Of a stretch of 64,000 bases of DNA, positions 1 through 8,622 are shown piece by piece. Location of the stretch: the NCBI GenBank assembly GCA_045121595.1, contig JBGVGI010000091.1:1-64000 (forward strand). Direction: 5' to 3'. The DNA is from Fumia sp045121595. GTDB taxonomy: Bacteria; Bacillota; Clostridia; Oscillospirales; Ruminococcaceae. Position numbers and translations under genes: made by a program. Numbering within the stretch: position 1 is the first letter of the stretch; the number at the start of each line of letters is the position of its first letter. The notes beneath the pieces were generated by a model. That model saw nothing but the letters and a program-made list of their open reading frames with translations. It made no database searches and was not told the origin of the DNA.

Positions 1-52
1 TTTTTTTATTTTCGAGTTTTTTCTTCTTATGGCTGGTAAACTTTACTCGCCT

Positions 53-598
53 TTATTCATACATCTCAAACGCAAACATGGTTTCTTTTGGCAATCTATC
101 ATTTTCGCAATTCAGCAGATACCGGATCACCCGTTTTGCAAGCTCATAACTTTTCGAAGAATACAGAACTGCAACAATTGGAATCACATTGTCCCCTTCA
201 TACTGCGTTGTCATCAACTGGCCAATAGCCTCACGCATTAACGGATATTCTGCATTCCCTTTTTTATTGGTTCCCTTCTTACTTTCAATATGTAGTATAC
301 AATCATTAGGTAACACAACCCTAACATCGCCTATTCCGGGTTTGGAACATATTTCGATTTTTGGTTCATAACCATACACATCATATGACCCTTGCCAACG
401 AATGTCATTGCCATCTGTTTTACTACAAGCATTCTCTTTCATAAAGTTCCAAATATCGAAATGTACTGTATCCTTAGTTTTGATATGAGCTCCGTCTATC
501 GATACCTTCACATTTTCTTTTGTAATGTTATTGCGTATATAATAGAGAGCTACTCTTATGCTAACTTCTGCTTCTTTCATTAAAATTTCTCGCTCCAT
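53..598 (-). CDS. PD-(D/E)XK nuclease-like protein, last gene of BREX operon
   Basis: This 181-aa protein has no family name I recognise. Its centre carries a restriction-nuclease-like signature: GIGDV with Asp91, a beta strand, then HIESKKG with Glu105 and Lys107 (D-x13-ExK), and a Gln in IGQL at residue 127. That spacing fits the PD-(D/E)XK fold. There is no helicase or recognition domain. It overlaps the end of the Spx/ArsC-like gene by 19 nt, so it is translated as the tenth and last gene of the defence operon. Role inferred only: a nuclease partner of the BREX-like modification genes. The N-terminal 30 residues are helical and could be a dimer arm. ATG at 598 is the start that gives the overlap; Met7 is an alternative. 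Confidence 0.6.
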   Translation of the reverse strand: MEREILMKEAEVSIRVALYYIRNNITKENVKVSIDGAHIKTKDTVHFDIWNFMKENACSKTDGNDIRWQGSYDVYGYEPKIEICSKPGIGDVRVVLPNDCILHIESKKGTNKKGNAEYPLMREAIGQLMTTQYEGDNVIPIVAVLYSSKSYELAKRVIRYLLNCENDRLPKETMFAFEMYE

Positions 599-930
599 TC
601 ACTTTCTTTAAAACCGACAAGAACAAAGTCCTTGCCAATTAACAGAGGGCGTTTTACGAGCATACCGTCTGTCGCAAGGAGTTTTAACTGTTCCTCTTCA
701 GACATTGTAGGGAGCTTGTCCTTAAGCTCCATTGACTTATACAAAAGCCCGGATGTGTTAAAGAATTTCTTAAGTGGTAATCCGCTAATCTTATACCAGA
801 CTAATAACTCATCCAAACTCGGATTATCTTCCTTTATATCGCGAAGCTTGTACTCTACCCCATTATCATCCAGCCACTTCTTAGCCTTTTGACAAGTCGT
901 ACACTTCTGGTAACAAATAAATTCCACCAT
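580..930 (-). CDS. Spx/ArsC-family thioredoxin-fold protein
   Basis: This 116-aa protein matches the Spx/ArsC (arsenate reductase-related) family in length and layout. It has a beta strand followed by the redox motif C10-T-T-C13 and QKAKKWL, matching the CxxC-KA-WL pattern of Spx/YffB proteins, and ends with the conserved VKRPLLI segment. Family members reduce arsenate or disulfides, or bind RNA polymerase under thiol stress. Nothing in the neighbourhood points to arsenic resistance. Placed inside an operon with a cysteine desulfurase and a PAPS-reductase-like protein, a thiol or persulfide transfer or redox-sensing role is a reasonable inference, but a host Spx-like regulator picked up by chance is possible. 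AAGGAG lies 6 nt before the ATG at 930. Confidence 0.75.
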   Translation of the reverse strand: MVEFICYQKCTTCQKAKKWLDDNGVEYKLRDIKEDNPSLDELLVWYKISGLPLKKFFNTSGLLYKSMELKDKLPTMSEEEQLKLLATDGMLVKRPLLIGKDFVLVGFKESEWSEKF

Positions 931-955
931 ATGGTTCTCCTTAAATCTATAACTG

Positions 956-1474
956 TTAAAACTCTTTTACCCTTTCAAACACAATCTCAGGGAATTTATC
1001 ATATGCATTCTTCAGCTTATCATCATTATCGTTCTGACTATAGAAAAATATGTATTTATCTCGATCAGGTGCGCTTTCCATGAGTTTTTTAGCATCCTTT
1101 CTCAGTTTACTGTTACTTCCAATGCTTGTGACAGCGAAACACTCAGCAACAACTGCTCCATCGCAAGATTGAATATCAAATCCCGCTTTAGCACCCATTG
1201 TAATTTCAAACTGTTTATCAGGATATTTTGAAAGCAATGCTTCTACGGCAGATAAAACAACAAGATCTGAAAAAGTTTGATTGAGCTGCTCTATAAAATT
1301 AAGAGAACTCCCATTGATAGGGTCTACTCCAATTTTATTGAATTTTATATCGGCAAATAAATCCAAGGCAGATTTATTTGCTATATCTTGTAATATGTAC
1401 CGATATGTTTTATCAGCATTCTCATATATTTTAGAACGCAATTTTAAAATCTGTTTTTGTGATTCTATTATCAT
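956..1474 (-). CDS. Hypothetical defence-operon protein (172 aa)
   Basis: Not recognised. The first half is helical and charged; residues 95-120 hold a strand pair (AGFDIQS ... VVAECFAV) that resembles the core of a PD-(D/E)XK fold, but the usual ExK lysine is absent, so catalysis is doubtful. The C-terminal half (KYIFFYSQ) looks like another strand of an alpha/beta domain. It starts directly after the stop of the nuclease-helicase gene with GGAG six bases before ATG, and lies 25 nt upstream of the Spx-like gene, so it is co-expressed. A non-catalytic nuclease-fold partner of the preceding protein is a guess. Confidence 0.55.
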   Translation of the reverse strand: MIIESQKQILKLRSKIYENADKTYRYILQDIANKSALDLFADIKFNKIGVDPINGSSLNFIEQLNQTFSDLVVLSAVEALLSKYPDKQFEITMGAKAGFDIQSCDGAVVAECFAVTSIGSNSKLRKDAKKLMESAPDRDKYIFFYSQNDNDDKLKNAYDKFPEIVFERVKEF

Positions 1475-3616
1475 TTATATCTCCTCAATTCCCAAACTCT
1501 TCAAATAATCATATGTGCCATCATAATACTCTGGCAGACGTGTAGTATCTTCCCAAAATCCGCTAAGAGTTTTATGAGGATTACCCTTTGGTACACATAT
1601 TACCATGCCTGACCTTGCGCGTGTGAGGAGAACACGATAAGCATTCAACATATACTTACGTAATTCTTGTTTATTTTCGGTAGTCGATAACTGTTCATTC
1701 CATTTTGTAGTTCCATTAAATTTATAAAAACGCCACTCACCATCATCGAATCTCATATCTGCATCCCACAACAAGCAAGTATAATCAAGTTCCAAACCTT
1801 GAACCTGTATTTCTGTTGCGGCATCTTCGAGATAATTAGATGATTTTGTATTGGCTTTGTCATCAAGAAACCAATGTACCGCATTTTCATCACCGGAGGG
1901 TAGCACATGTATTCCCAATGGTTTGTACCTAGATGATTCTTTAGTTATAAGAACACCCGTGCGTTCTGTTCCTCTTACTTTACTATGTAACCATGCTTTA
2001 GCTTTATCCATATCCCTTGTTATCACAATCGGATATCTGTCTTTAATTTCATTGTATAATCCTTTTGCTTTGTCAGGTTCAACAGACAATAACGCATGTA
2101 CAAAAGCTGAAAGTTTTTCAGCTCTAAAGGAACGCAAGGAAACACCGAGATGCAACTTTTCGGAAAAAGTAACATTTTTGTTTTCCCTAAGTAATTCGTT
2201 CACTTTACCCTCAGCATATTCAGGTTCTGTCAATTGTGGAGAAATGTAAACCTTCCAATGAGGAAATTTATCATTTAGAGCGTTAATCCATTCGGATATT
2301 CCTGCTTCACCATCATGAATTTCTTGTCCTCCGCCAACAAGGCATATAATAGTAGCCCAGTCCTCACGTTGGTCAAGAGACCAAATTAAAAAAGCAGATT
2401 CAGATACGGGAAAATTCGGAACTTTCAACTTGTTGCCGTAAGTTCCGCCCCTTTTGAGATAATCAGAAATTCTTTTATGAGTCCAAGCACGTTGCGCTTC
2501 GTCAAAAATGGCAACATGTTCAACCTCACTATAGCCTGACTTTTCTTGTTCTACAGCTTTGGTAGGGTCTATATCAAGAACACCATTTTCAACAGGATTT
2601 TTGATTTTTGCAAGCATATTATCACGGTACCGGTGAATTATTTGAATGAATTTACCTACTTCTCGACGAGAATCAGATAGATTTTTTCTTTCGCCTCGTG
2701 CTCTGCATTTTTGATGATTGTCCTGTGCAAGCGCCTCATTTAACACAGCAACCAAGGGTCCGTTTCCCGAAAGATAAACCGCACCCTCATCTTCAACAGG
2801 TTCATCATTATCTTGATATGTCTGTCGAACTGCAACGTCTAGTCCAACAAGAGTTTTACCTGCACCAGGGACACCTGTTACAAAGCAAATGCTTTTTTCA
2901 CCATTTGTTTTACTATTTTGTATTACATCAATTATATACGCAATTGTAGCATCTGTAGAGACCTTATCCGCCTCATGCCTTGTGATATTTTCTACAGAAT
3001 GGCTTTCGTACAATGTCTTTGCTGCCTCAATTATTGTGGGAGTAGGCGCATAAGGGCTTATAATCCAATTTTCATTTACAGATGTCTCATTGGGGAATCT
3101 GTTAAGCACTTCTGTTATCAAATCAAAAATACCATTCCCTCCAGTAACCAAAGGATTAACAACTCTATCATCGTAAACTGACATTTGAATGTCAGAAGTA
3201 GACTTAGAAAATTTTGTAGCAACCAATATAGGTACAATCACATTGTCTTGACTAAATTTATGAAAATTTTTCAGATCAAGTGCATAATCCAAAACTTGGT
3301 CGATATCACCCTCGAGGATTTTAGATTCACCAACTTTAAATTCAATACAAAAAACTATTCCTCGATAAAGGAGTACAACGTCAATTCTTTTTCCTAAGCG
3401 AGGAATATCATACTCAAAGATAATTTGGCCGTTGGAAGCATTTAATTTATACAACACATCACGCATAATCTCTATTTCTGATTTCCAAGCCTCTCTTGTT
3501 GTAGTAAGAGCATCGCCATGATAATTATCACATAAGGTACCGAAAATCGCATCGCTATCCTTATATAAAAAAGAGGTAAAATCACTATTAAATAAACAAC
3601 GTGGATTTGTGCTCAC
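1475..3616 (-). CDS. Nuclease-DUF2075 helicase fusion
   Basis: A 713-aa protein with two parts. Residues 60-100 hold a PD-(D/E)XK site: Asp79 in RIDVVLL, then Glu92 and Lys94 in CIEFKVG. Residues 240-700 are a superfamily 1-like ATPase of the DUF2075 type: Walker A GVPGAGKT (248-255), Walker B with DEAQ (372-375), and a C-terminal LLTRAR motif typical of UvrD/DUF2075 helicases. DUF2075 proteins are common in defence islands. The start is GTG at 3616 with GGAGG six bases upstream. It follows the desulfurase by 25 nt. Likely role: the translocating nuclease or effector arm of the BREX-like operon; this is inferred from domains and position. Confidence 0.8.
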   Translation of the reverse strand: MSTNPRCLFNSDFTSFLYKDSDAIFGTLCDNYHGDALTTTREAWKSEIEIMRDVLYKLNASNGQIIFEYDIPRLGKRIDVVLLYRGIVFCIEFKVGESKILEGDIDQVLDYALDLKNFHKFSQDNVIVPILVATKFSKSTSDIQMSVYDDRVVNPLVTGGNGIFDLITEVLNRFPNETSVNENWIISPYAPTPTIIEAAKTLYESHSVENITRHEADKVSTDATIAYIIDVIQNSKTNGEKSICFVTGVPGAGKTLVGLDVAVRQTYQDNDEPVEDEGAVYLSGNGPLVAVLNEALAQDNHQKCRARGERKNLSDSRREVGKFIQIIHRYRDNMLAKIKNPVENGVLDIDPTKAVEQEKSGYSEVEHVAIFDEAQRAWTHKRISDYLKRGGTYGNKLKVPNFPVSESAFLIWSLDQREDWATIICLVGGGQEIHDGEAGISEWINALNDKFPHWKVYISPQLTEPEYAEGKVNELLRENKNVTFSEKLHLGVSLRSFRAEKLSAFVHALLSVEPDKAKGLYNEIKDRYPIVITRDMDKAKAWLHSKVRGTERTGVLITKESSRYKPLGIHVLPSGDENAVHWFLDDKANTKSSNYLEDAATEIQVQGLELDYTCLLWDADMRFDDGEWRFYKFNGTTKWNEQLSTTENKQELRKYMLNAYRVLLTRARSGMVICVPKGNPHKTLSGFWEDTTRLPEYYDGTYDYLKSLGIEEI

Positions 3617-3641
3617 ATGTAACCTCCTTACCGTTTATTAA

Positions 3642-4763
3642 CTATTTGTTTTTTATAATTTTACATATTGCATTAGCGATCGCATGTATATCTTCTAATG
3701 AATTATCTTTTCCGAGAGAAACGCGAATTGTTCCTAAAGCAACTTCATCTTCAGCTTTAATCGCTTGTAAAACGTGAGAAATTTGTGTGTTAACACTATC
3801 GCAAGCAGAACCAGTAGAAACTTGAATCCCCATAAGATCTAAACGATGAAGTAGCGTTTCTCCCTCAAAACCTGGAAACGATAGACTTAAATTTCCAGGC
3901 AACATTACTCCGGTGCCATTGCGATGAAAGTTGATCTTTTCAGACTTCAATCTACATAATAATTCGTTTTCAAGAGTTAAAACATATTCCGAATTTTCCG
4001 AAAGTTTAGAACAATTCTTCTTCAACGCTACAGCCATACCTACAATAGCCGGCACATTTTCAGTTCCTGCTCGATAAGCATGTTCTTGCGAACCACCGTT
4101 TAACAGAGGATCAATCTGTGTACCTTTCTTAACATACAAGAAACCAATACCTTTAGGACCGTTGAATTTATGAGCTGAAGCGGATAGCATATCAACGCCA
4201 AGAGATTTGACATCTATTGGCAAATGTCCGACACATTGTACTGCATCCGTATGAAAAAAAGATCCATATCTATGCGCCACTTCGACTAAATCTTTTATAG
4301 GTTGTACAGTTCCGATTTCATTATTGGACATCATTACAGAAACAAGTAGCGTTTGTGGAGTTATTACAGATTCCAATGCATCTACTTCAATGCAACCACT
4401 CATATTTGGGGCAATATACGCAACTGGATACCCCATCATTTCAACAGATTCACAAGTCCTTAAAACAGCATGATGTTCAAACGAACTTGTAATTATCGCT
4501 TTGCGTTCTTTGGCGTGAAATACTGTGCCTTTTATTGCCCAGTTATCACTTTCTGTACCGCCGGAAGTAAAATAGATTTCACCTGGTTCTGCATTAATGC
4601 ATTCAGCAATAATTTGTCGAGCATCACGAAGAGCTTTTTTCGGCGCACGCGAAAAAGAATATGGCTGTGAAGCGTTGCCGTACTCGTCAAGCAAGTACGG
4701 CTTCATAGCCTCAAAAGCATCGACATCCAATTTTGTTGTAGCAGCATTATCAGCATAAATCAT
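3642..4763 (-). CDS. Cysteine desulfurase, IscS/NifS/DndA type
   Basis: A full-length 373-aa class V aminotransferase-fold enzyme that takes sulfur from L-cysteine and holds it as a persulfide. The PLP lysine is Lys199 in SASAHKF, HTDAVQ (171-176) contacts PLP, and the active-site Cys321 sits in STGSAC. Its ATG lies inside the end of brxL (14-nt overlap), so it belongs to the BREX transcript rather than to an isc or suf cluster; no IscU, SufB or ThiI gene is nearby. DndA is the same family and feeds DndC during DNA phosphorothioation. With the PAPS-reductase-like BrxP in the same operon, dedicated sulfur supply to a DNA-modifying enzyme is the most economical reading. Confidence 0.92.
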   Translation of the reverse strand: MIYADNAATTKLDVDAFEAMKPYLLDEYGNASQPYSFSRAPKKALRDARQIIAECINAEPGEIYFTSGGTESDNWAIKGTVFHAKERKAIITSSFEHHAVLRTCESVEMMGYPVAYIAPNMSGCIEVDALESVITPQTLLVSVMMSNNEIGTVQPIKDLVEVAHRYGSFFHTDAVQCVGHLPIDVKSLGVDMLSASAHKFNGPKGIGFLYVKKGTQIDPLLNGGSQEHAYRAGTENVPAIVGMAVALKKNCSKLSENSEYVLTLENELLCRLKSEKINFHRNGTGVMLPGNLSLSFPGFEGETLLHRLDLMGIQVSTGSACDSVNTQISHVLQAIKAEDEVALGTIRVSLGKDNSLEDIHAIANAICKIIKNK

Positions 4764-6201
4764 TGTTTTTAACCTCGATATTTGGCATTACATCTGTGTA
4801 TTCAGGATCCAAAATTGCCAATTGATTTCTAATGATACTTCTCTTATGAAATGCTGGTAAAAAGCAATATGTCATAAAATCACCATAAGAGATATCATTT
4901 GCACTTTTAACGTTAGGGAACAACAGTTTAAGATATCCACTAGCTAATTTAATAATAGCATTAGTATCTCTTGTATCTGCATTTTTGGGCACAAATAATA
5001 GATCTTTTACAATTCCTGAATACAGTGATGTTGTTCTCATATGCGAAAGTATTTCAGAAAAGTACTCAACATTAAGAGAATAACCATTTAGTTTCATATC
5101 CTCACTAATTCTCGGTAAATACCATCCTTCAATAAATCCATGGAATCTATCAATCAAAGCGTGATCTTGGAATGCTTCCGGTAATTCGTTGAAGTATACT
5201 TTGTTTATTGGTTGTCTATTACTATCCAAATCAATATTTCCTAATAATATTAAACCAGCTAGCGAAGTGAGTTTTGACTTACCGACAGTAAATACACCTT
5301 GTTCAAGATAATTCTTTAGCGCACCTTGGATTTCCTCAGGGTTATCAAAAGAAATTGTTTTAATTTCATCTAAGGAAACAAATTCGTAAGAAGGTATAAT
5401 ACCGGGTGTATTTCTACTCATATCATAAAATAATTTAGCTCTTGTTACTTTACCTCCACTTATTTGCCAACCATACTTACTTAAATTATTAAAAATATAT
5501 GATTTTCCCGTTCCCTTTGGTGCAAGTTCAACCATATTCAAATTAGGTTCAACAAAAACAAGTAAACGACTAATAAATAAAAGTTTTTGTTCTAAAGAGC
5601 AAAAATTTGAAGAATTAGGATTATACTCCATGCAAGATATAAGGAAGTCAATCCACTCTTCAACAGTAAACTTTTCTCTTGCCTTGCAGTAATAATCAAA
5701 ATCAGGTTTGTATGGGCGAAATGGTTTAAACTTGACCATTTCCGCATAACCTTTTTGATTACCTTCTTTGGGAACATATTCCATCGTTACAATTCCCCAA
5801 TTTTCTCCCTCTTTAAGAAGGTTTTCTTCTCGCATCAAAAATGGAGAAACTATACCTTCACCAGATTTTATTCCAATATCCGGTATTTGAAAGCGAAACT
5901 CACCACTTTTAATATCTGACTCGAAAATAATTCTGGCAAGTATCTGAATTGTTTCGCCGCTGATCAACTTACTTCTAATATTACTATCTTTAGTAGGAAT
6001 ATGTTTTTCAATAAAGCGATAAAGGCCTTCTTTATCAACTTCGTCACCATTTTTCGTAAATCGTTTTATAAGCCAATCTTTTATAAAAGACGGGACATTT
6101 ACTCCGGAAAACAGACTATACCTATCCGGTGTTTTATGCATAGATTCTTCTGGGAAAAGCTCACTGATTTTTTTATCAAGATTAGTCATCGAATCCATCA
6201 T
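4750..6201 (-). CDS. brxL: BREX system Lon-like ATPase BrxL
   Basis: A 483-aa AAA+ protein of the BrxL family. Walker A is APKGTGKS (227-234), Walker B ends SLDEI (about 276-280), and the region after it (NIDLDSN, LIDRFHG) fits the sensor and arginine-finger section. The product is shorter than long BrxL forms of about 680 aa, and I see no Lon protease Ser-Lys dyad domain at the C-terminus, so it is probably an ATPase only. It overlaps pglZ by 20 nt. The start is ambiguous: AAGGAGG is followed immediately by ATGATG, and a third ATG (Met5) lies 12 bases further on. BrxL is needed for phage exclusion in characterised BREX systems. Confidence 0.85.
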   Translation of the reverse strand: MMDSMTNLDKKISELFPEESMHKTPDRYSLFSGVNVPSFIKDWLIKRFTKNGDEVDKEGLYRFIEKHIPTKDSNIRSKLISGETIQILARIIFESDIKSGEFRFQIPDIGIKSGEGIVSPFLMREENLLKEGENWGIVTMEYVPKEGNQKGYAEMVKFKPFRPYKPDFDYYCKAREKFTVEEWIDFLISCMEYNPNSSNFCSLEQKLLFISRLLVFVEPNLNMVELAPKGTGKSYIFNNLSKYGWQISGGKVTRAKLFYDMSRNTPGIIPSYEFVSLDEIKTISFDNPEEIQGALKNYLEQGVFTVGKSKLTSLAGLILLGNIDLDSNRQPINKVYFNELPEAFQDHALIDRFHGFIEGWYLPRISEDMKLNGYSLNVEYFSEILSHMRTTSLYSGIVKDLLFVPKNADTRDTNAIIKLASGYLKLLFPNVKSANDISYGDFMTYCFLPAFHKRSIIRNQLAILDPEYTDVMPNIEVKNNDLC

Positions 6202-8611
6202 CCTCCTTCATAAAGTTTTTATTAGTGGATTTAATTTGGAACTCAAAATTTTGATTTGCAATTATCAAATTTACCCTTTGTTCTCTACCACTATTTAATT
6301 CGCATGTCAAAATGCTTCCATCAAGGGTCATTTGAGGACAACTTCCATCATCTTCTTGGATTATAACCTTAGCCGGAGCTGGAAGAATCTTAAACTCAAC
6401 TGTTTTATCAATACCATTAACATCTGTTTTAATTGGAGTGACCGTATATTTTATGTTATCATCCACAGTTGACGCAATACAAACAAATGGTACTATCGTT
6501 TCCTCTATTGTTGCACCGCCATGGTTCTCGTACTTAGGATTATTATACAAGGAAATATCTCTAAGTGAAATGATGTATTTTCCATCGAAAACATTTTTAT
6601 CTTCATAAAAAACATAGTCCTCTGTAGACTCAATAATATCTTTTGTTACACAGCACCTTCCCTCGTGGTCGGCTTTTTCAAAAGAATACTTTTTGTCTGG
6701 GAATGTCCATCTAGCCCTACATGTAGCACCGTGATCAGCAGTTATTACAAAGGCATTACCTTTCTCTTTTTCGGTAATTTTACGCACAATATCTTCCAAA
6801 ATAGTAATCGCTTTAAGGATGTTTTGAGGAAATCTATAAATTTCCCCATGTATTACATCTCTGTCAAATTCAGTATACCACTCATCATATTTAGTAATAT
6901 AATTTTTATTTATCGACGTTATTGTTGGAAGGTGACTTTTTACATATTCTTTTTTCTCTAGTACGCACTTATGTTTTTTTAATAAATACTCAAGAACTGA
7001 AAAATATTCAGCTCCTAAACCATCAATTATATAAATCGTAGTAGTATACTGTTTAAGCAAGTCTGACTGAGTTGAAAGTTTGTTATACCATGAATATAAA
7101 GAATCTTCGGATCCACTATATTCAGAAACCATTGATTTAAGTTTATCTGTATCTTGTCCTAAAATTTTTGAATACTTATACTCCTGCAAATATGTTTCAA
7201 CCCATTCTTGTCCTTCTATAGAAACACTACTCAAATATGAATGTAATTCGGGATATAAATACTTAACATCTTTTAAATCTATAACTTGATTTGACAACAA
7301 AATAAACAGTATCTTTCTTTCTGCTTCACTTAACCCCGTCCATGTATAAGAGAACGAATTTTTGAAATAATCAAGTAATCTTGATTTGGTGTATACATCA
7401 GAATTAATATAAATATATCCGCTTTTACTTTCGGTTACTTCCGAAATTTTAGATATTTCTAACATATAGTTTTTATACAATATGTCTTCTGGAATAGAAA
7501 AATCGGCAAATTTCGAAAGGAATTTTGCTATTTTACTTCGTTCTTTATAGTTTGATAAATTAACAATATTGTTAGGAACAGCCCAAAATGCTTCAAATAA
7601 ATCTTCCGGCTGGTTATCTGTTAGAATGCTAAACATACAATTAACGAACGAATTTGAGAAGTAATTAATTGCATACTGCTTGATAAACCATTTTTCAAAG
7701 TCATTTTCTGTGTTCAACCATTTTTCGGTTAGAGTTAATTCATCGTTATCAAGCTGATTAGTAATGCTGGATAGGATTTTATTTACAGTTATATCTGATT
7801 TTTTATAATCACAAATTTTAAGAATCTCTTCCCATTTATCCGCATCAGAATGATTGTATTCATAATTAATACTTACACCGCAAATCTTCTCTAAGTAATC
7901 TTTGTGATTTTCTATACTTTCTATTTGATATGCATTATCAGGATTAGCTTTCGCATACCACTTGTACAGAACCTCTGACACACATATTATTGGTCTTGTT
8001 ACATCAATGGTTGCGATATTTCTACACAAAGATAGCCATTCCTGACTTTCTCTCATTATGTTTGAATGAACATTAAACAAATTTTCTACCAATGGTGAGG
8101 CGAAATAAACATGTTTGATTTCGCTGTTATTAAAAACATAGTCATCGTTAATAAACGGATTGAAAATGTCCATTCTTTTATACTTATCATGAAGTATTTG
8201 ATAAATCTTTTCTTTCAAAGAAAAACACAATATGTAAATTCGTCTTTTCCTTGTTCGTTTATTACTTAGTGAATTTTCGAAATCACATAAGGTTAATAGT
8301 ATACTCTCTAAGTCAGCATTAGACAAAAATCTTGCATATTCACTAAAACCAATTATAACAGAATCCTGTTCTAATTCCATACAAGATTTCACTGACTTTA
8401 TGAATTCTCCTTTAGTTAACCAGCCATCATGTTTTTTTGCAACTATATCACCTATGTGTACAGTGTTTTTTTCGATTAAAAACTTAATTGTTTCATCTTG
8501 ATTATAATCTTCAACATCCAGGAAAACAAAGCGAATAGGATATCTATCATATGTATGAATAGATTTCGATTTATCATCTTGTATTCGCTCGTTCAGAGAC
8601 TTATCAAACAT
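6182..8611 (-). CDS. pglZ: BREX alkaline-phosphatase-fold protein PglZ
   Basis: An 809-aa PglZ-family protein, the hallmark of BREX. The C-terminal half has the alkaline phosphatase-superfamily metal motifs: IIDGLG (529-533 region), ITADHGAT (623-630) and NHGG (696-699). The N-terminal 480 residues are mostly helical with no enzyme motif I recognise. A beta-rich tail covers about residues 715-800. PglZ is present in all BREX types and forms part of the modification and defence complex with BrxC. It starts 11 nt after brxC and overlaps brxL. Motifs are complete, so it looks functional. Confidence 0.9.
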   Translation of the reverse strand: MFDKSLNERIQDDKSKSIHTYDRYPIRFVFLDVEDYNQDETIKFLIEKNTVHIGDIVAKKHDGWLTKGEFIKSVKSCMELEQDSVIIGFSEYARFLSNADLESILLTLCDFENSLSNKRTRKRRIYILCFSLKEKIYQILHDKYKRMDIFNPFINDDYVFNNSEIKHVYFASPLVENLFNVHSNIMRESQEWLSLCRNIATIDVTRPIICVSEVLYKWYAKANPDNAYQIESIENHKDYLEKICGVSINYEYNHSDADKWEEILKICDYKKSDITVNKILSSITNQLDNDELTLTEKWLNTENDFEKWFIKQYAINYFSNSFVNCMFSILTDNQPEDLFEAFWAVPNNIVNLSNYKERSKIAKFLSKFADFSIPEDILYKNYMLEISKISEVTESKSGYIYINSDVYTKSRLLDYFKNSFSYTWTGLSEAERKILFILLSNQVIDLKDVKYLYPELHSYLSSVSIEGQEWVETYLQEYKYSKILGQDTDKLKSMVSEYSGSEDSLYSWYNKLSTQSDLLKQYTTTIYIIDGLGAEYFSVLEYLLKKHKCVLEKKEYVKSHLPTITSINKNYITKYDEWYTEFDRDVIHGEIYRFPQNILKAITILEDIVRKITEKEKGNAFVITADHGATCRARWTFPDKKYSFEKADHEGRCCVTKDIIESTEDYVFYEDKNVFDGKYIISLRDISLYNNPKYENHGGATIEETIVPFVCIASTVDDNIKYTVTPIKTDVNGIDKTVEFKILPAPAKVIIQEDDGSCPQMTLDGSILTCELNSGREQRVNLIIANQNFEFQIKSTNKNFMKEDDGFDD

Positions 8612-8622
8612 AATTTTCTCCT

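Noticed and set aside
580..930. An arsenic resistance gene
   Set aside because: No arsR, arsB or acr3 gene is nearby, and the CTTC motif is closer to the Spx/YffB branch.
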